Source: Halieaceae bacterium
Lineage (GTDB): Bacteria; Pseudomonadota; Gammaproteobacteria; Pseudomonadales; Halieaceae
Direction: 5' to 3'
Assembly: GCA_011523115.1 (NCBI GenBank)
Contig: WTHO01000236.1
Coordinates: 2,116-18,830 of the forward strand
DNA length: 16,715 nucleotides
Positions within the stretch are counted from its first letter, which is position 1, and each line of letters begins with the position of its first letter. The position numbers and the translations under genes are program-made. The notes below the pieces were generated by a model, which saw only the letters and a list, made by a program, of their open reading frames with translations, ran no database searches and was not told the origin of the DNA. Positions 9,181-15,609 of the stretch are shown here, piece by piece.

Positions 9181-9399
9181 ATGGGCTTGGGTGGAATCAG
9201 CATTTGGCAGCTCCTGATTATTCTCGCAATTATCGTGATGCTGTTTGGCACATCTCGACTTCGCAATATCGGGCCCGATCTGGGCAGCGCCATCAAAGGC
9301 TTTCGGGACAGCATGAGTAAAGATAAGGCCGAGGATGAATCGCCGGCGGCCAACAAGGCCACACGGGACGAGAGTGACCCTGACAAGCCTGCCACCTGA
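9181..9399 (+). CDS. tatA: Sec-independent translocase subunit TatA
   Basis: TatA oligomerises to form the passage used by the twin-arginine pathway to move folded proteins across the inner membrane. The 72-residue protein begins [20 protein letters not shown], a short N-terminal membrane helix. The hinge ([21 protein letters not shown]) leads to the amphipathic helix and then an acidic, lysine-containing tail. The LFG hinge and IKGFR are diagnostic for TatA over TatB. It has the best ribosome binding site in the operon, AAGGAG at 9168-9173 with seven bases to ATG, consistent with the high TatA stoichiometry needed. The start is unambiguous. Confidence 0.97.
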   Translation: MGLGGISIWQLLIILAIIVMLFGTSRLRNIGPDLGSAIKGFRDSMSKDKAEDESPAANKATRDESDPDKPAT

Positions 9400-9414
9400 A
9401 CCGGACCCTCTCTT

Positions 9415-9828
9415 GTGTTTGATATCGGCTTCGCCGAGCTCCTGCTGATCGGGGTGGTCGGATTACTGGTTGTCGGCCCTGAGCAGTTGCCGGGGGCAGT
9501 GCGGACGGTCATGGCCTGGGTCAATCGTTTTCGGCGCAGCTTTGATCAAATCCGAACAGAGGTTCGTCGCGAGCTGCATAACGACGAGATCATGCAGAAG
9601 CTGAAAGCAGAATCTCAGGAATTGGAGCGACAGGTTCGTGACTCTGCCGAGTCCTTTGACAGGGAGCTTCAGTCACTGGGTAGCGACGATATTCCTACTC
9701 GCCCCTCGCCCACCGGGTCTGTGGAGTCGGGAGAAACTCCGCCGGAATCGCCGGCCGATGAGAGTGACGTGGGCACGCCGAAGGCAGACAGCGGAGCATC
9801 CGGCGACAAGCAATCCAAACCGGCATGA
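9415..9828 (+). CDS. tatB: Sec-independent translocase subunit TatB
   Basis: TatB forms the twin-arginine signal receptor with TatC. Its 137 residues begin [20 protein letters not shown], the canonical N-terminal helix with the TatB glutamate at position 8. [10 protein letters not shown] follows, then the long amphipathic and coiled region ([29 protein letters not shown]), and finally a disordered Pro/Ser/Asp-rich tail. The start must be GTG 9415, because the family N-terminus begins exactly there. The ribosome binding site is poor (GGA about 12 bases away), which fits TatB being made at lower level than TatA. The stop overlaps the tatC ATG by four bases. Confidence 0.96.
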   Translation: MFDIGFAELLLIGVVGLLVVGPEQLPGAVRTVMAWVNRFRRSFDQIRTEVRRELHNDEIMQKLKAESQELERQVRDSAESFDRELQSLGSDDIPTRPSPTGSVESGETPPESPADESDVGTPKADSGASGDKQSKPA

Positions 9829-10571
9829 CCCAGAGTAGCGAACACGACGATCCACCCATGTCATTGGTGGCACACCTGACCGAACTGAGGGACCGGCTGT
9901 TGAGAGCCGTGCTCGCCGTTTTGGTGGGCTTCATTATTTTGTTTCCCTTTGCAAACGAGATCTACGGATTTGTCTCGGCACCGCTAAGAGAGTTGATGCC
10001 TGAGGGCTCAACGATGATCGCTACCGGGGTTGCCTCACCGTTTTTGACGCCCTTTAAGCTGAGCCTCGTGCTCGCCATCTTCATGGCGATTCCGGTGATC
10101 CTTTATCAGGTTTGGGGGTTCGTTGCCCCCGGTCTCTATCAAAAAGAGAAGCGTATTGCCTTGCCACTTCTGGCCTCCAGCGTGCTGCTATTTTATGCCG
10201 GCGCTGCGTTTGCCTACTTTGTCGTCTTTCCGCTCATCTTTGCTTTCTTCACCAGCGTCGGACCCGACAGCGTGCAGGTCATGACCGATATCAACAGCTA
10301 TCTCGATTTCGTACTGAAATTGTTTCTGGCTTTTGGGATCGCCTTCGAGATGCCTATCGCGGCTGTCATCCTGATCTGGACCGGGGTCACCAGCCCGGAT
10401 GCCTTAGCCAAAAAACGGCCTTACATCATCGTCGGCTGCTTTGTGTTCGGCATGCTTTTGACGCCACCGGATGTCATTTCCCAATCGTTACTTGCGATTC
10501 CGATGTGGCTGCTCTTCGAGTTGGGCGTTTTTTTTGGTCGACTGCTGGAGCCCAAACCCCGAACCACTTGA
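9825..10571 (+). CDS. tatC: Sec-independent translocase subunit TatC
   Basis: TatC is the polytopic inner-membrane receptor that binds the twin-arginine motif of Tat substrates. Its 248 residues carry the cytoplasmic N-terminal motif [10 protein letters not shown] (17-26), six hydrophobic segments, the [10 protein letters not shown] block, and [10 protein letters not shown] (101-110). The last includes the cytoplasmic glutamate (E108) equivalent to the E. coli signal-binding residue. The late block [20 protein letters not shown] is also conserved. ATG 9825 overlaps the tatB stop (ATGA). It is the last gene of the ubi-his-tat run and is convergent with the porin gene, whose end is only 13 bases away. 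Confidence 0.98.
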   Translation: MTQSSEHDDPPMSLVAHLTELRDRLLRAVLAVLVGFIILFPFANEIYGFVSAPLRELMPEGSTMIATGVASPFLTPFKLSLVLAIFMAIPVILYQVWGFVAPGLYQKEKRIALPLLASSVLLFYAGAAFAYFVVFPLIFAFFTSVGPDSVQVMTDINSYLDFVLKLFLAFGIAFEMPIAAVILIWTGVTSPDALAKKRPYIIVGCFVFGMLLTPPDVISQSLLAIPMWLLFELGVFFGRLLEPKPRTT

Positions 10572-10599
10572 GCTGTGATAAAGCCTATAGAGACAGCTC
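10570..10599. repeat. Inverted repeat between convergent tatC and porin gene
   Basis: GAGCTGT (10570-10576) is repeated in inverse as ACAGCTC (10593-10599) with 16 bases between. The structure spans the tatC stop and the last codons of the porin gene. There is no T-run on either side, so it is not a classical terminator; it could still stall or stabilise transcript ends from both sides. Confidence 0.4.
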
Positions 10600-11886
10600 C
10601 CACTGCAGTCGAATGCGCTTGCGCGACGCGTCTTCTCTGGAGTCTCGGAAATCCAGCCAGGAGACATCGACACTCAACTTGTTTCGATGGCCGCTAAAAA
10701 ACCAATTGAGACCGATGCTGCGCTCCTTCTCAGTATTGCCGGTCATACTGTGATCCGGATCAACAACCGACACGCGACCCGCAAGCTCGAGTGCTGCGGG
10801 CCAACCGCGCCACCACTCGTTGAGAAAACTCCCGATCTGGATGTACCCGCCGTCTAACCGACGTGTCAGACCGGATCGCTGGTCCCGGATACGCTTGCTG
10901 TGATACTCCTGCTGCCAGCTGACACCCCGCCAATGCGCCGCCGTTTCAAAAAGCACCTGAGTGAGATCGTGAGGACCCTCGGCCACGCCGGGTAACGCTC
11001 CCCCACCCGCACTGGAGAAACGACTGTAAGGCGTTTCTCCATCTACCAGCGCCAGCGCAACGGAGGTCAGCGGTCTCTCCCGGCGAACCAGATCACTCTG
11101 GCTAAACGGCAGCGGCTCTCCTTGAGGATTCCACTGGTAGCGAAGCAGCCATAACCCGCCGTCCGACCCCCATCCGCCTCCGCGACCCTGGCCAGAGAGA
11201 TATTCCAGCCACCAGTTACTGTCGAGTCGGGTTGATCGCCCCAATCGCCCGCTTAGCGCCACGCCGGGCTGCCGATCTACAGTGAACCAGTAGTTGGAGA
11301 TCGATCGTTCAACCAGTTGCTGCTTACCGGATGAGTCGACACGCTCGCGGTTGTAGTCGGATTTCCATTGCCCGATTCGGAGTGTTAGCGCATCGCTCAG
11401 CTTGAAAGTTGTCCTCAGATCCAGCAGGGCGTTACTCGGCTGGTCGTACTCGAAATACACATCGAACCAGTCTGCAGCAAGGGTCCCACCTCCTTTCAAA
11501 CGACCTCGGTTGAGGTCGAACTCAGACTCTCTCTCCAGACGCAGGTCATCTGCGCTGGGGTTTTGGCCGGGGTAATCATCAAATCGCGTTTGCAGGCGAA
11601 TACCGATCCAGAGGGCGGTCGGCCCTTCCGGGTCAAAGGTCAGACCTTTCTTCCCGTAGTACCAATTGCGCGGCCCGCCAGGATTGGAAACGCGACTGTC
11701 TGAATCCGCCGATACAGGTGGCGTGGGCGATGAGTCCGCTGATGCCGGCGCCGCGAGCAATGCGCTCAGGACAATGAGCCCTGCCGATAGCAGGGCGCGG
11801 CTCCCACTACACCTCTGCGAGTCGGTTCGCGAAGTCTGGGTATGAAGTGCTGCAAAATGAAACAGCATTGTTCGGGTATACGACAT
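10585..11886 (-). CDS. Outer-membrane porin, phosphate-selective O/P-like
   Basis: A predicted outer-membrane beta-barrel channel for small anions or other solutes. The 433-residue product has a signal peptide whose hydrophobic core LLSAGLIVLSALLAAPASA ends at a likely cleavage site after residue 50. The mature part is rich in alternating aromatic strands. Blocks such as LNRGRLKGGGTLAADWFDVY, FEYDQPSNALLDLRTTFKL, LRIGQWKSDYNRERVDSS and LVERSISNYWFTVDRQPGVA resemble the Porin_O_P (OprO/OprP) family. The C-terminal strand KRIRLQWELSL is a barrel-closing strand but ends in Leu rather than the usual Phe. I chose ATG 11886, because AGGTGA lies eight bases upstream of it; a GTG at 11898 would lie within that site and is less likely. 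The n-region of about 30 residues is unusually long. Substrate specificity cannot be read from sequence, and no Pho box is evident. Confidence 0.72.
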   Translation of the reverse strand: MSYTRTMLFHFAALHTQTSRTDSQRCSGSRALLSAGLIVLSALLAAPASADSSPTPPVSADSDSRVSNPGGPRNWYYGKKGLTFDPEGPTALWIGIRLQTRFDDYPGQNPSADDLRLERESEFDLNRGRLKGGGTLAADWFDVYFEYDQPSNALLDLRTTFKLSDALTLRIGQWKSDYNRERVDSSGKQQLVERSISNYWFTVDRQPGVALSGRLGRSTRLDSNWWLEYLSGQGRGGGWGSDGGLWLLRYQWNPQGEPLPFSQSDLVRRERPLTSVALALVDGETPYSRFSSAGGGALPGVAEGPHDLTQVLFETAAHWRGVSWQQEYHSKRIRDQRSGLTRRLDGGYIQIGSFLNEWWRGWPAALELAGRVSVVDPDHSMTGNTEKERSIGLNWFFSGHRNKLSVDVSWLDFRDSREDASRKRIRLQWELSL

Positions 11887-11939
11887 GCTGACTGTCACCT
11901 GCCGGGAGTCATGGTCTTGGGCCCCTGCCCAGTGGAATC

Positions 11940-11945
11940 AGTGTA
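11940..11945 (-). promoter_or_regulatory. Possible -10 element for porin gene
   Basis: TACACT on the minus strand, in the context GCGATACACTGATTCC, matches four of six -10 bases and lies about 55 bases before the porin start. No good -35 is present at 16-18 bases. The inverted repeat at 11952-11978 occupies that place instead, so an activator might substitute. Weak evidence. Confidence 0.2.
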
Positions 11946-11951
11946 TCGCCA

Positions 11952-11978
11952 CTTCCGGGTCGCCACGTTAGCCGGAAG
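11952..11978. repeat. Inverted repeat in the porin / ABC exporter divergent region
   Basis: CTTCCGG (11952-11958) is followed after 13 bases by CCGGAAG (11972-11978). A direct repeat TCGCCAC (11946-11952 and 11960-11966, 14 bases apart) overlaps it. It sits in the 198-base region between the divergent porin and ABC exporter starts, just upstream of the possible porin -10. It could be an operator or a leader hairpin. The rest of the region shows only a T-run (about 12025-12031) and no good promoter for the exporter. Confidence 0.4.
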
Positions 11979-12084
11979 CGACAAGGGTGAGGTGGCCTTC
12001 AACGCGGCAACACAGGGGTGGGATCTTTTTTGTGTCGTCCCGCGTAGACTGTGGCTTTAAGGAACCCCCCGTTGCCCCACACTA

Positions 12085-13908
12085 ATGAGCTCAACTGTGA
12101 CTGAATCCGCCCGCGGAGCGCCGTCCGCCGAAGGCCTAGTGACTCCCGACGACACACCGCCTCGTGCCAAATCCCTGGCGCCGCTGAGGCAGTTGCTTGG
12201 CTTTCTGTGGCCCCATAAAGGACGCCTGATTGGTGCCAGTGTGGCGCTGGTGTTTACCGCAGGCGCGCAGCTGACACTGGGCTACGGCGTCAAAATGCTG
12301 ATCGATGAGGGTTTTGCCGGGTCGGACCCCTCTGGCCTCTACCAAGCCGTGATCTTTATGTTGATCATCGGACTGGCGATGGCTGTTGGCGCGATGATTC
12401 GTTTTTACCTCGTTTCCTGGCTGGGGGAACGCGTCAGCGCCGACCTGCGCAGCGCGGTATTCAATAACCTGGTGCACATGCAGCCCAGCTATTTCGAGAG
12501 CAACCACTCGGGCGAGATCATGTCTCGCCTGACGACCGACACCACCTTGTTACAGACGCTGATCGGCTCGTCAGTCAGTCTGGCAGTGCGCAACGCACTC
12601 ACGCTCACGGGTGCGCTGACGCTCATGGTGATCACCAACCTCAAGCTCAGCCTGGTGATTTTGGTTGCTGTCCCCGTGACGCTGATCCCCATACTGGTTT
12701 TCGGCCGGAGGGTGAGAAAGCTCTCCAACCGAAGCCAGCAAACGATTGCTGAGGTCGGCAGTCATGCCGGCGAGATCTTTCAGTCCATCAAAGTGGTGCA
12801 AAGCTTCAACAGAGAAGCAGCCGAAAAAGCCGCCTTTGGCCATGACGTGGAGCAAGCCTTCGCCGTGGCACGCGCAAGGGTCCGGCAGCGGGCCCTGCTG
12901 ACCGGATTCGCCATTCTGCTCCTCATGGGTGGCATGGTCGGGATGATGTGGTCAGGCGGGCTGGACGTGATCGAGGGCCGAATGACCGGCGGCGAGCTCG
13001 GAGCATTTGTTTTTTATGCGGTGATGGTGGGTACCGCCTTTGCCACACTTTCCGAGGTTTGGGGTGATCTGCAGCGCGCAGCCGGGGCCGCCGAACGGCT
13101 GATGGAGCTGCTGGCAGAGACCAGTGAGATTGCCGATACCGGCACGCTCAGCGCGGCAAGCCAGAGCGTGCTCAGTTTCGATAAGGCGCACTTTGCGTAT
13201 CCGAGCAGACCCTCCCACCCGGCGCTCCAAGACTTCAGTTTGGACATTGAACACGGTGAATCAGTGGCGCTGGTCGGACCCTCTGGTGCGGGTAAATCAA
13301 CCGTCTTCGAGCTGATCCTCCGGTTTTATGATCCCACCGCCGGCGCCATCAAATTTGGCGACGCCGACCTCAGGCATCTGTCGCTCGAGAGCTGGCGAGA
13401 AAAAATCGCGCTGGTGCCGCAACAGCCGGCACTGTTCTCGGGCGATATTTTTTACAACATCGCCTATGGCGCAACGGACCCATCCCAGGCGTCAGTGGAA
13501 TCAGCGGCGCGGATGGCACACGCCCACGACTTTATCCAGACGCTGCCGGACGGTTATCGCAGCCATTTGGGCGCGCAAGGGGTAAGGCTGTCCGGTGGCC
13601 AACGGCAGCGCATTGCGCTGGCCCGAGCGATTCTCAGTGATCCGGAACTCCTGCTACTTGATGAGGCCACCAGTGCGCTCGATACCGAGAGCGAGTGGCA
13701 CGTGCAGCAGGCGCTCACCGAGATCATGCGGGAGCGGACGACCATCATCATCGCCCACCGACTTTCAACCGTGATCAATGCAGATCGTATCGTCGTAATG
13801 GATGAGGGTAGAGTTGTCGATAGTGGCACGCATGATGCGCTGATGAAGCGCTGCGATCTCTATCAACGCCTCGCCAAGCTACAGTTTCAAAGTGAGCGGG
13901 TGATCTGA
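12085..13908 (+). CDS. ABC exporter, transmembrane plus ATPase half-transporter (MsbA-related family)
   Basis: A half-transporter that should work as a homodimer in the inner membrane, exporting lipids or hydrophobic compounds by ATP hydrolysis. Its 607 residues hold an N-terminal exporter-type six-helix domain (about 35-340) with the coupling stretch QPSYFESNHSGEIMSRLTTD. The nucleotide-binding domain follows (about 355-600): Walker A GPSGAGKS (398-405), Q-loop VPQQPALFSG, signature LSGGQ (502-506), Walker B LLLLDE (522-527) and the H-loop His558 in IIIAHRLST. All catalytic residues are present. The blocks resemble the MsbA-related group rather than essential lipid A flippase MsbA, and no lpxK adjoins, so I give no symbol. 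ATG 12085 lacks a good ribosome binding site (AAGGA is over 20 bases away). The gene ends at a strong terminator. Confidence 0.9.
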   Translation: MSSTVTESARGAPSAEGLVTPDDTPPRAKSLAPLRQLLGFLWPHKGRLIGASVALVFTAGAQLTLGYGVKMLIDEGFAGSDPSGLYQAVIFMLIIGLAMAVGAMIRFYLVSWLGERVSADLRSAVFNNLVHMQPSYFESNHSGEIMSRLTTDTTLLQTLIGSSVSLAVRNALTLTGALTLMVITNLKLSLVILVAVPVTLIPILVFGRRVRKLSNRSQQTIAEVGSHAGEIFQSIKVVQSFNREAAEKAAFGHDVEQAFAVARARVRQRALLTGFAILLLMGGMVGMMWSGGLDVIEGRMTGGELGAFVFYAVMVGTAFATLSEVWGDLQRAAGAAERLMELLAETSEIADTGTLSAASQSVLSFDKAHFAYPSRPSHPALQDFSLDIEHGESVALVGPSGAGKSTVFELILRFYDPTAGAIKFGDADLRHLSLESWREKIALVPQQPALFSGDIFYNIAYGATDPSQASVESAARMAHAHDFIQTLPDGYRSHLGAQGVRLSGGQRQRIALARAILSDPELLLLDEATSALDTESEWHVQQALTEIMRERTTIIIAHRLSTVINADRIVVMDEGRVVDSGTHDALMKRCDLYQRLAKLQFQSERVI

Positions 13909-13915
13909 AAAGAAT

Positions 13916-13945
13916 AAAAAAACCCCGCTCGGGAGCGGGGTTTTT
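13916..13945. terminator. Bidirectional rho-independent terminator
   Basis: Seven A residues (13916-13922), stem CCCCGCTC (13923-13930), a two-base GG between the arms, stem GAGCGGGG (13933-13940), and five T residues (13941-13945). The A and T runs extend the pairing, so it works as a terminator for the ABC exporter on the plus strand and for pntB on the minus strand. It lies between these convergent genes, 7 bases past one stop and 17 from the other. Confidence 0.95.
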
Positions 13946-13962
13946 GGAAAACACTCAGGCCA

Positions 13963-15321
13963 TCAGCTGAATTCGCGAATCAGGCCGCCGATGCTCTCTT
14001 TCGCGTCGCCGAAGAGCATGCGGGTGTTTTCTTTGTAGAACAACGGATTCTCGATACCGGCAAAGCCCGACGCCATAGAGCGCTTGAGCACAAATACTGT
14101 GCGCGCATCTGCAACGTTAATAACCGGCATGCCGTAGATCGGCGAAGATTCAACCTCACGTGCCGCGGGGTTCACCACGTCGTTTGCGCCAATCACAATC
14201 GCGACATCGACGGTTTCCATCCGCGGATTAATCTCGTCCATCTCGAGGAGCTGGTCATAGGGTACGTCCGCCTCAGCGAGGAGCACGTTCATGTGGCCTG
14301 GCATGCGCCCCGCCACTGGGTGAATACCAAAGTTCACTTCACAACCATTGTTCTCCAGCAACTCGGTGAGCTCTTTGACTACATGCTGCGCCTGGGCAAC
14401 CGCCATACCGTAACCGGGGATGATCGCCACGTTGGTCGCGGCCTCCAAAACATAGTAGGCGTCGTCGACCGAAATCGGCTTGATCTCGCCCTCGACCACG
14501 GTTTCCTCACTGGAAACGCTGGCGAAGCCGGAAAACAGCACATTCGAGAGAGAGCGATTCATCGCCTTACACATGATTTGAGTCAGGATGATGCCGGAAG
14601 CACCCACCAGCGACCCCGCAACAATCAAGGCGTTGTTGTTGATCGCAAAACCCGCCGCACACGCCGCCAAACCGGAGTAGGAGTTCAAGAGCGAGATCAC
14701 CACGGGCATATCCGCGCCGCCGATCGGAATCACCGCCATGATGCCAAAGAGCAGTGCCAGGCCGATCACCATGTAGAGCCAGTTAGGATCCGTGGGGTTC
14801 ATGCAGAACATCACCGCACCGCCGAAGATGCCCAGCACCACAAGCGAATTCACAATCTGCTGGCCAGAGAACGTGATGGCACCGCTGCCAATCGTCTCAG
14901 AAAGCTTGCCGTAGGCCACCAGAGACCCCGTCAGCGTCACGCCACCGATCAGAATCGACAGCACGATGGTGACCAAGGTAAAGGTGCCGGAATCGGGGGA
15001 TAAAGCAGACCAACCTACCAGCAGGGAGGCTGCACCACCCAGACCGTTAAACAGCGCCACCATCTCAGGCATGGATGTCATGGCCACTGCGCGCGCCGCG
15101 ATGGCACCGACAGCACCCCCTACCACCATGCCCGCGGCGATATAGGTGAAGTCAACAATGCTCTGATCGAGGAGCGCGGCGACGATAGCCACCAGCATGC
15201 CGACCGCAGACACCATGTTGCCGCGCCGCGCAGTCGCCGGAGAGCCCAGCATTTTCAGGCCAAAAATAAAGAGACCCGCGGCAATGACGTAGCCCAATTG
15301 CGTCATGAGTTCAGTCGTCAT
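13963..15321 (-). CDS. pntB: Proton-translocating NAD(P) transhydrogenase subunit beta
   Basis: PntB carries the NADP(H)-binding domain III and most of the membrane proton channel of transhydrogenase, which uses the proton gradient to make NADPH from NADH. The 452-residue protein starts with a row of hydrophobic helices (about 5-265). The domain III motifs follow: PGYGMAVAQAQHVVKEL, GIHPVAGRMPGHMNVLLAEA, LEMDEIN, VIGANDVVNPAA and KRSMASGFAGIENPLFYKEN. At the position of E. coli PntB His91, this protein has Asn92 (MPEMVALFNGLGG). The asparagine in the later helix (FAINNNALIV) is kept. ATG 15321 has GGAGGA (15328-15333) six bases upstream and lies two bases after the pntAb stop. It is the last gene of the operon and is followed by the shared terminator. 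Confidence 0.97.
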   Translation of the reverse strand: MTTELMTQLGYVIAAGLFIFGLKMLGSPATARRGNMVSAVGMLVAIVAALLDQSIVDFTYIAAGMVVGGAVGAIAARAVAMTSMPEMVALFNGLGGAASLLVGWSALSPDSGTFTLVTIVLSILIGGVTLTGSLVAYGKLSETIGSGAITFSGQQIVNSLVVLGIFGGAVMFCMNPTDPNWLYMVIGLALLFGIMAVIPIGGADMPVVISLLNSYSGLAACAAGFAINNNALIVAGSLVGASGIILTQIMCKAMNRSLSNVLFSGFASVSSEETVVEGEIKPISVDDAYYVLEAATNVAIIPGYGMAVAQAQHVVKELTELLENNGCEVNFGIHPVAGRMPGHMNVLLAEADVPYDQLLEMDEINPRMETVDVAIVIGANDVVNPAAREVESSPIYGMPVINVADARTVFVLKRSMASGFAGIENPLFYKENTRMLFGDAKESIGGLIREFS

Positions 15322-15323
15322 GA

Positions 15324-15608
15324 TCAGTCCTCCTTCTTCTTGAAGAAGCCGAGCATGCGATCAGTCACCATGTAGCCGCCAACAACGTTGACGCTGGCAA
15401 GGGTGACCGCGCCAACACCGAGCCACATGGCCATGGTTTCGCTACCCGTACCGGCCAGTGCCACGGCACCAACCACTGTAATACCCGAGATCGCGTTTGC
15501 GCCGGACATCAGCGGCGTATGCAGGGTCGCAGGCACTTTATTGATCAGTTCGAAGCCGAGGAAAATCGACAACATCAGGATAAACAGCAAATATTCTGCA
15601 CCGGACAT
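15324..15608 (-). CDS. pntAb: Transhydrogenase subunit alpha part 2 (membrane)
   Basis: A 94-residue membrane subunit corresponding to the C-terminal helices of E. coli PntA. Three hydrophobic helices are seen: YLLFILMLSIFLGFELIN, the ISGITVVGAVALAG segment, and LGVGAVTLASVNVVGGYMV. The conserved HTPLMSGANAISGI motif (His30) leads the second helix, and the protein ends in a lysine-rich cytoplasmic tail FFKKKED. A longer reading from 15665 runs into pntAa, so I start at ATG 15608. That start lies one base beyond the pntAa stop and has a G-rich ribosome binding site (GAGGGGGG) ahead of it. The split of PntA into two genes is the three-subunit arrangement known from Rhodospirillum rubrum. Confidence 0.95.
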   Translation of the reverse strand: MSGAEYLLFILMLSIFLGFELINKVPATLHTPLMSGANAISGITVVGAVALAGTGSETMAMWLGVGAVTLASVNVVGGYMVTDRMLGFFKKKED

Positions 15609-15609
15609 A

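Noticed and set aside
10112..10753. 213-codon plus-strand frame across the tatC end and porin end
   Set aside because: Out-of-frame shadow of tatC, with Arg/Cys/His-rich composition, running antisense into the porin gene.
11842..12060. 72-codon plus-strand frame between the porin and the ABC exporter
   Set aside because: Overlaps the porin start on the other strand, no good ribosome binding site, no family resemblance; probably chance.
14293..15003. 236-codon plus-strand frame inside pntB
   Set aside because: His/Arg-rich antisense shadow of the well-conserved PntB reading frame.
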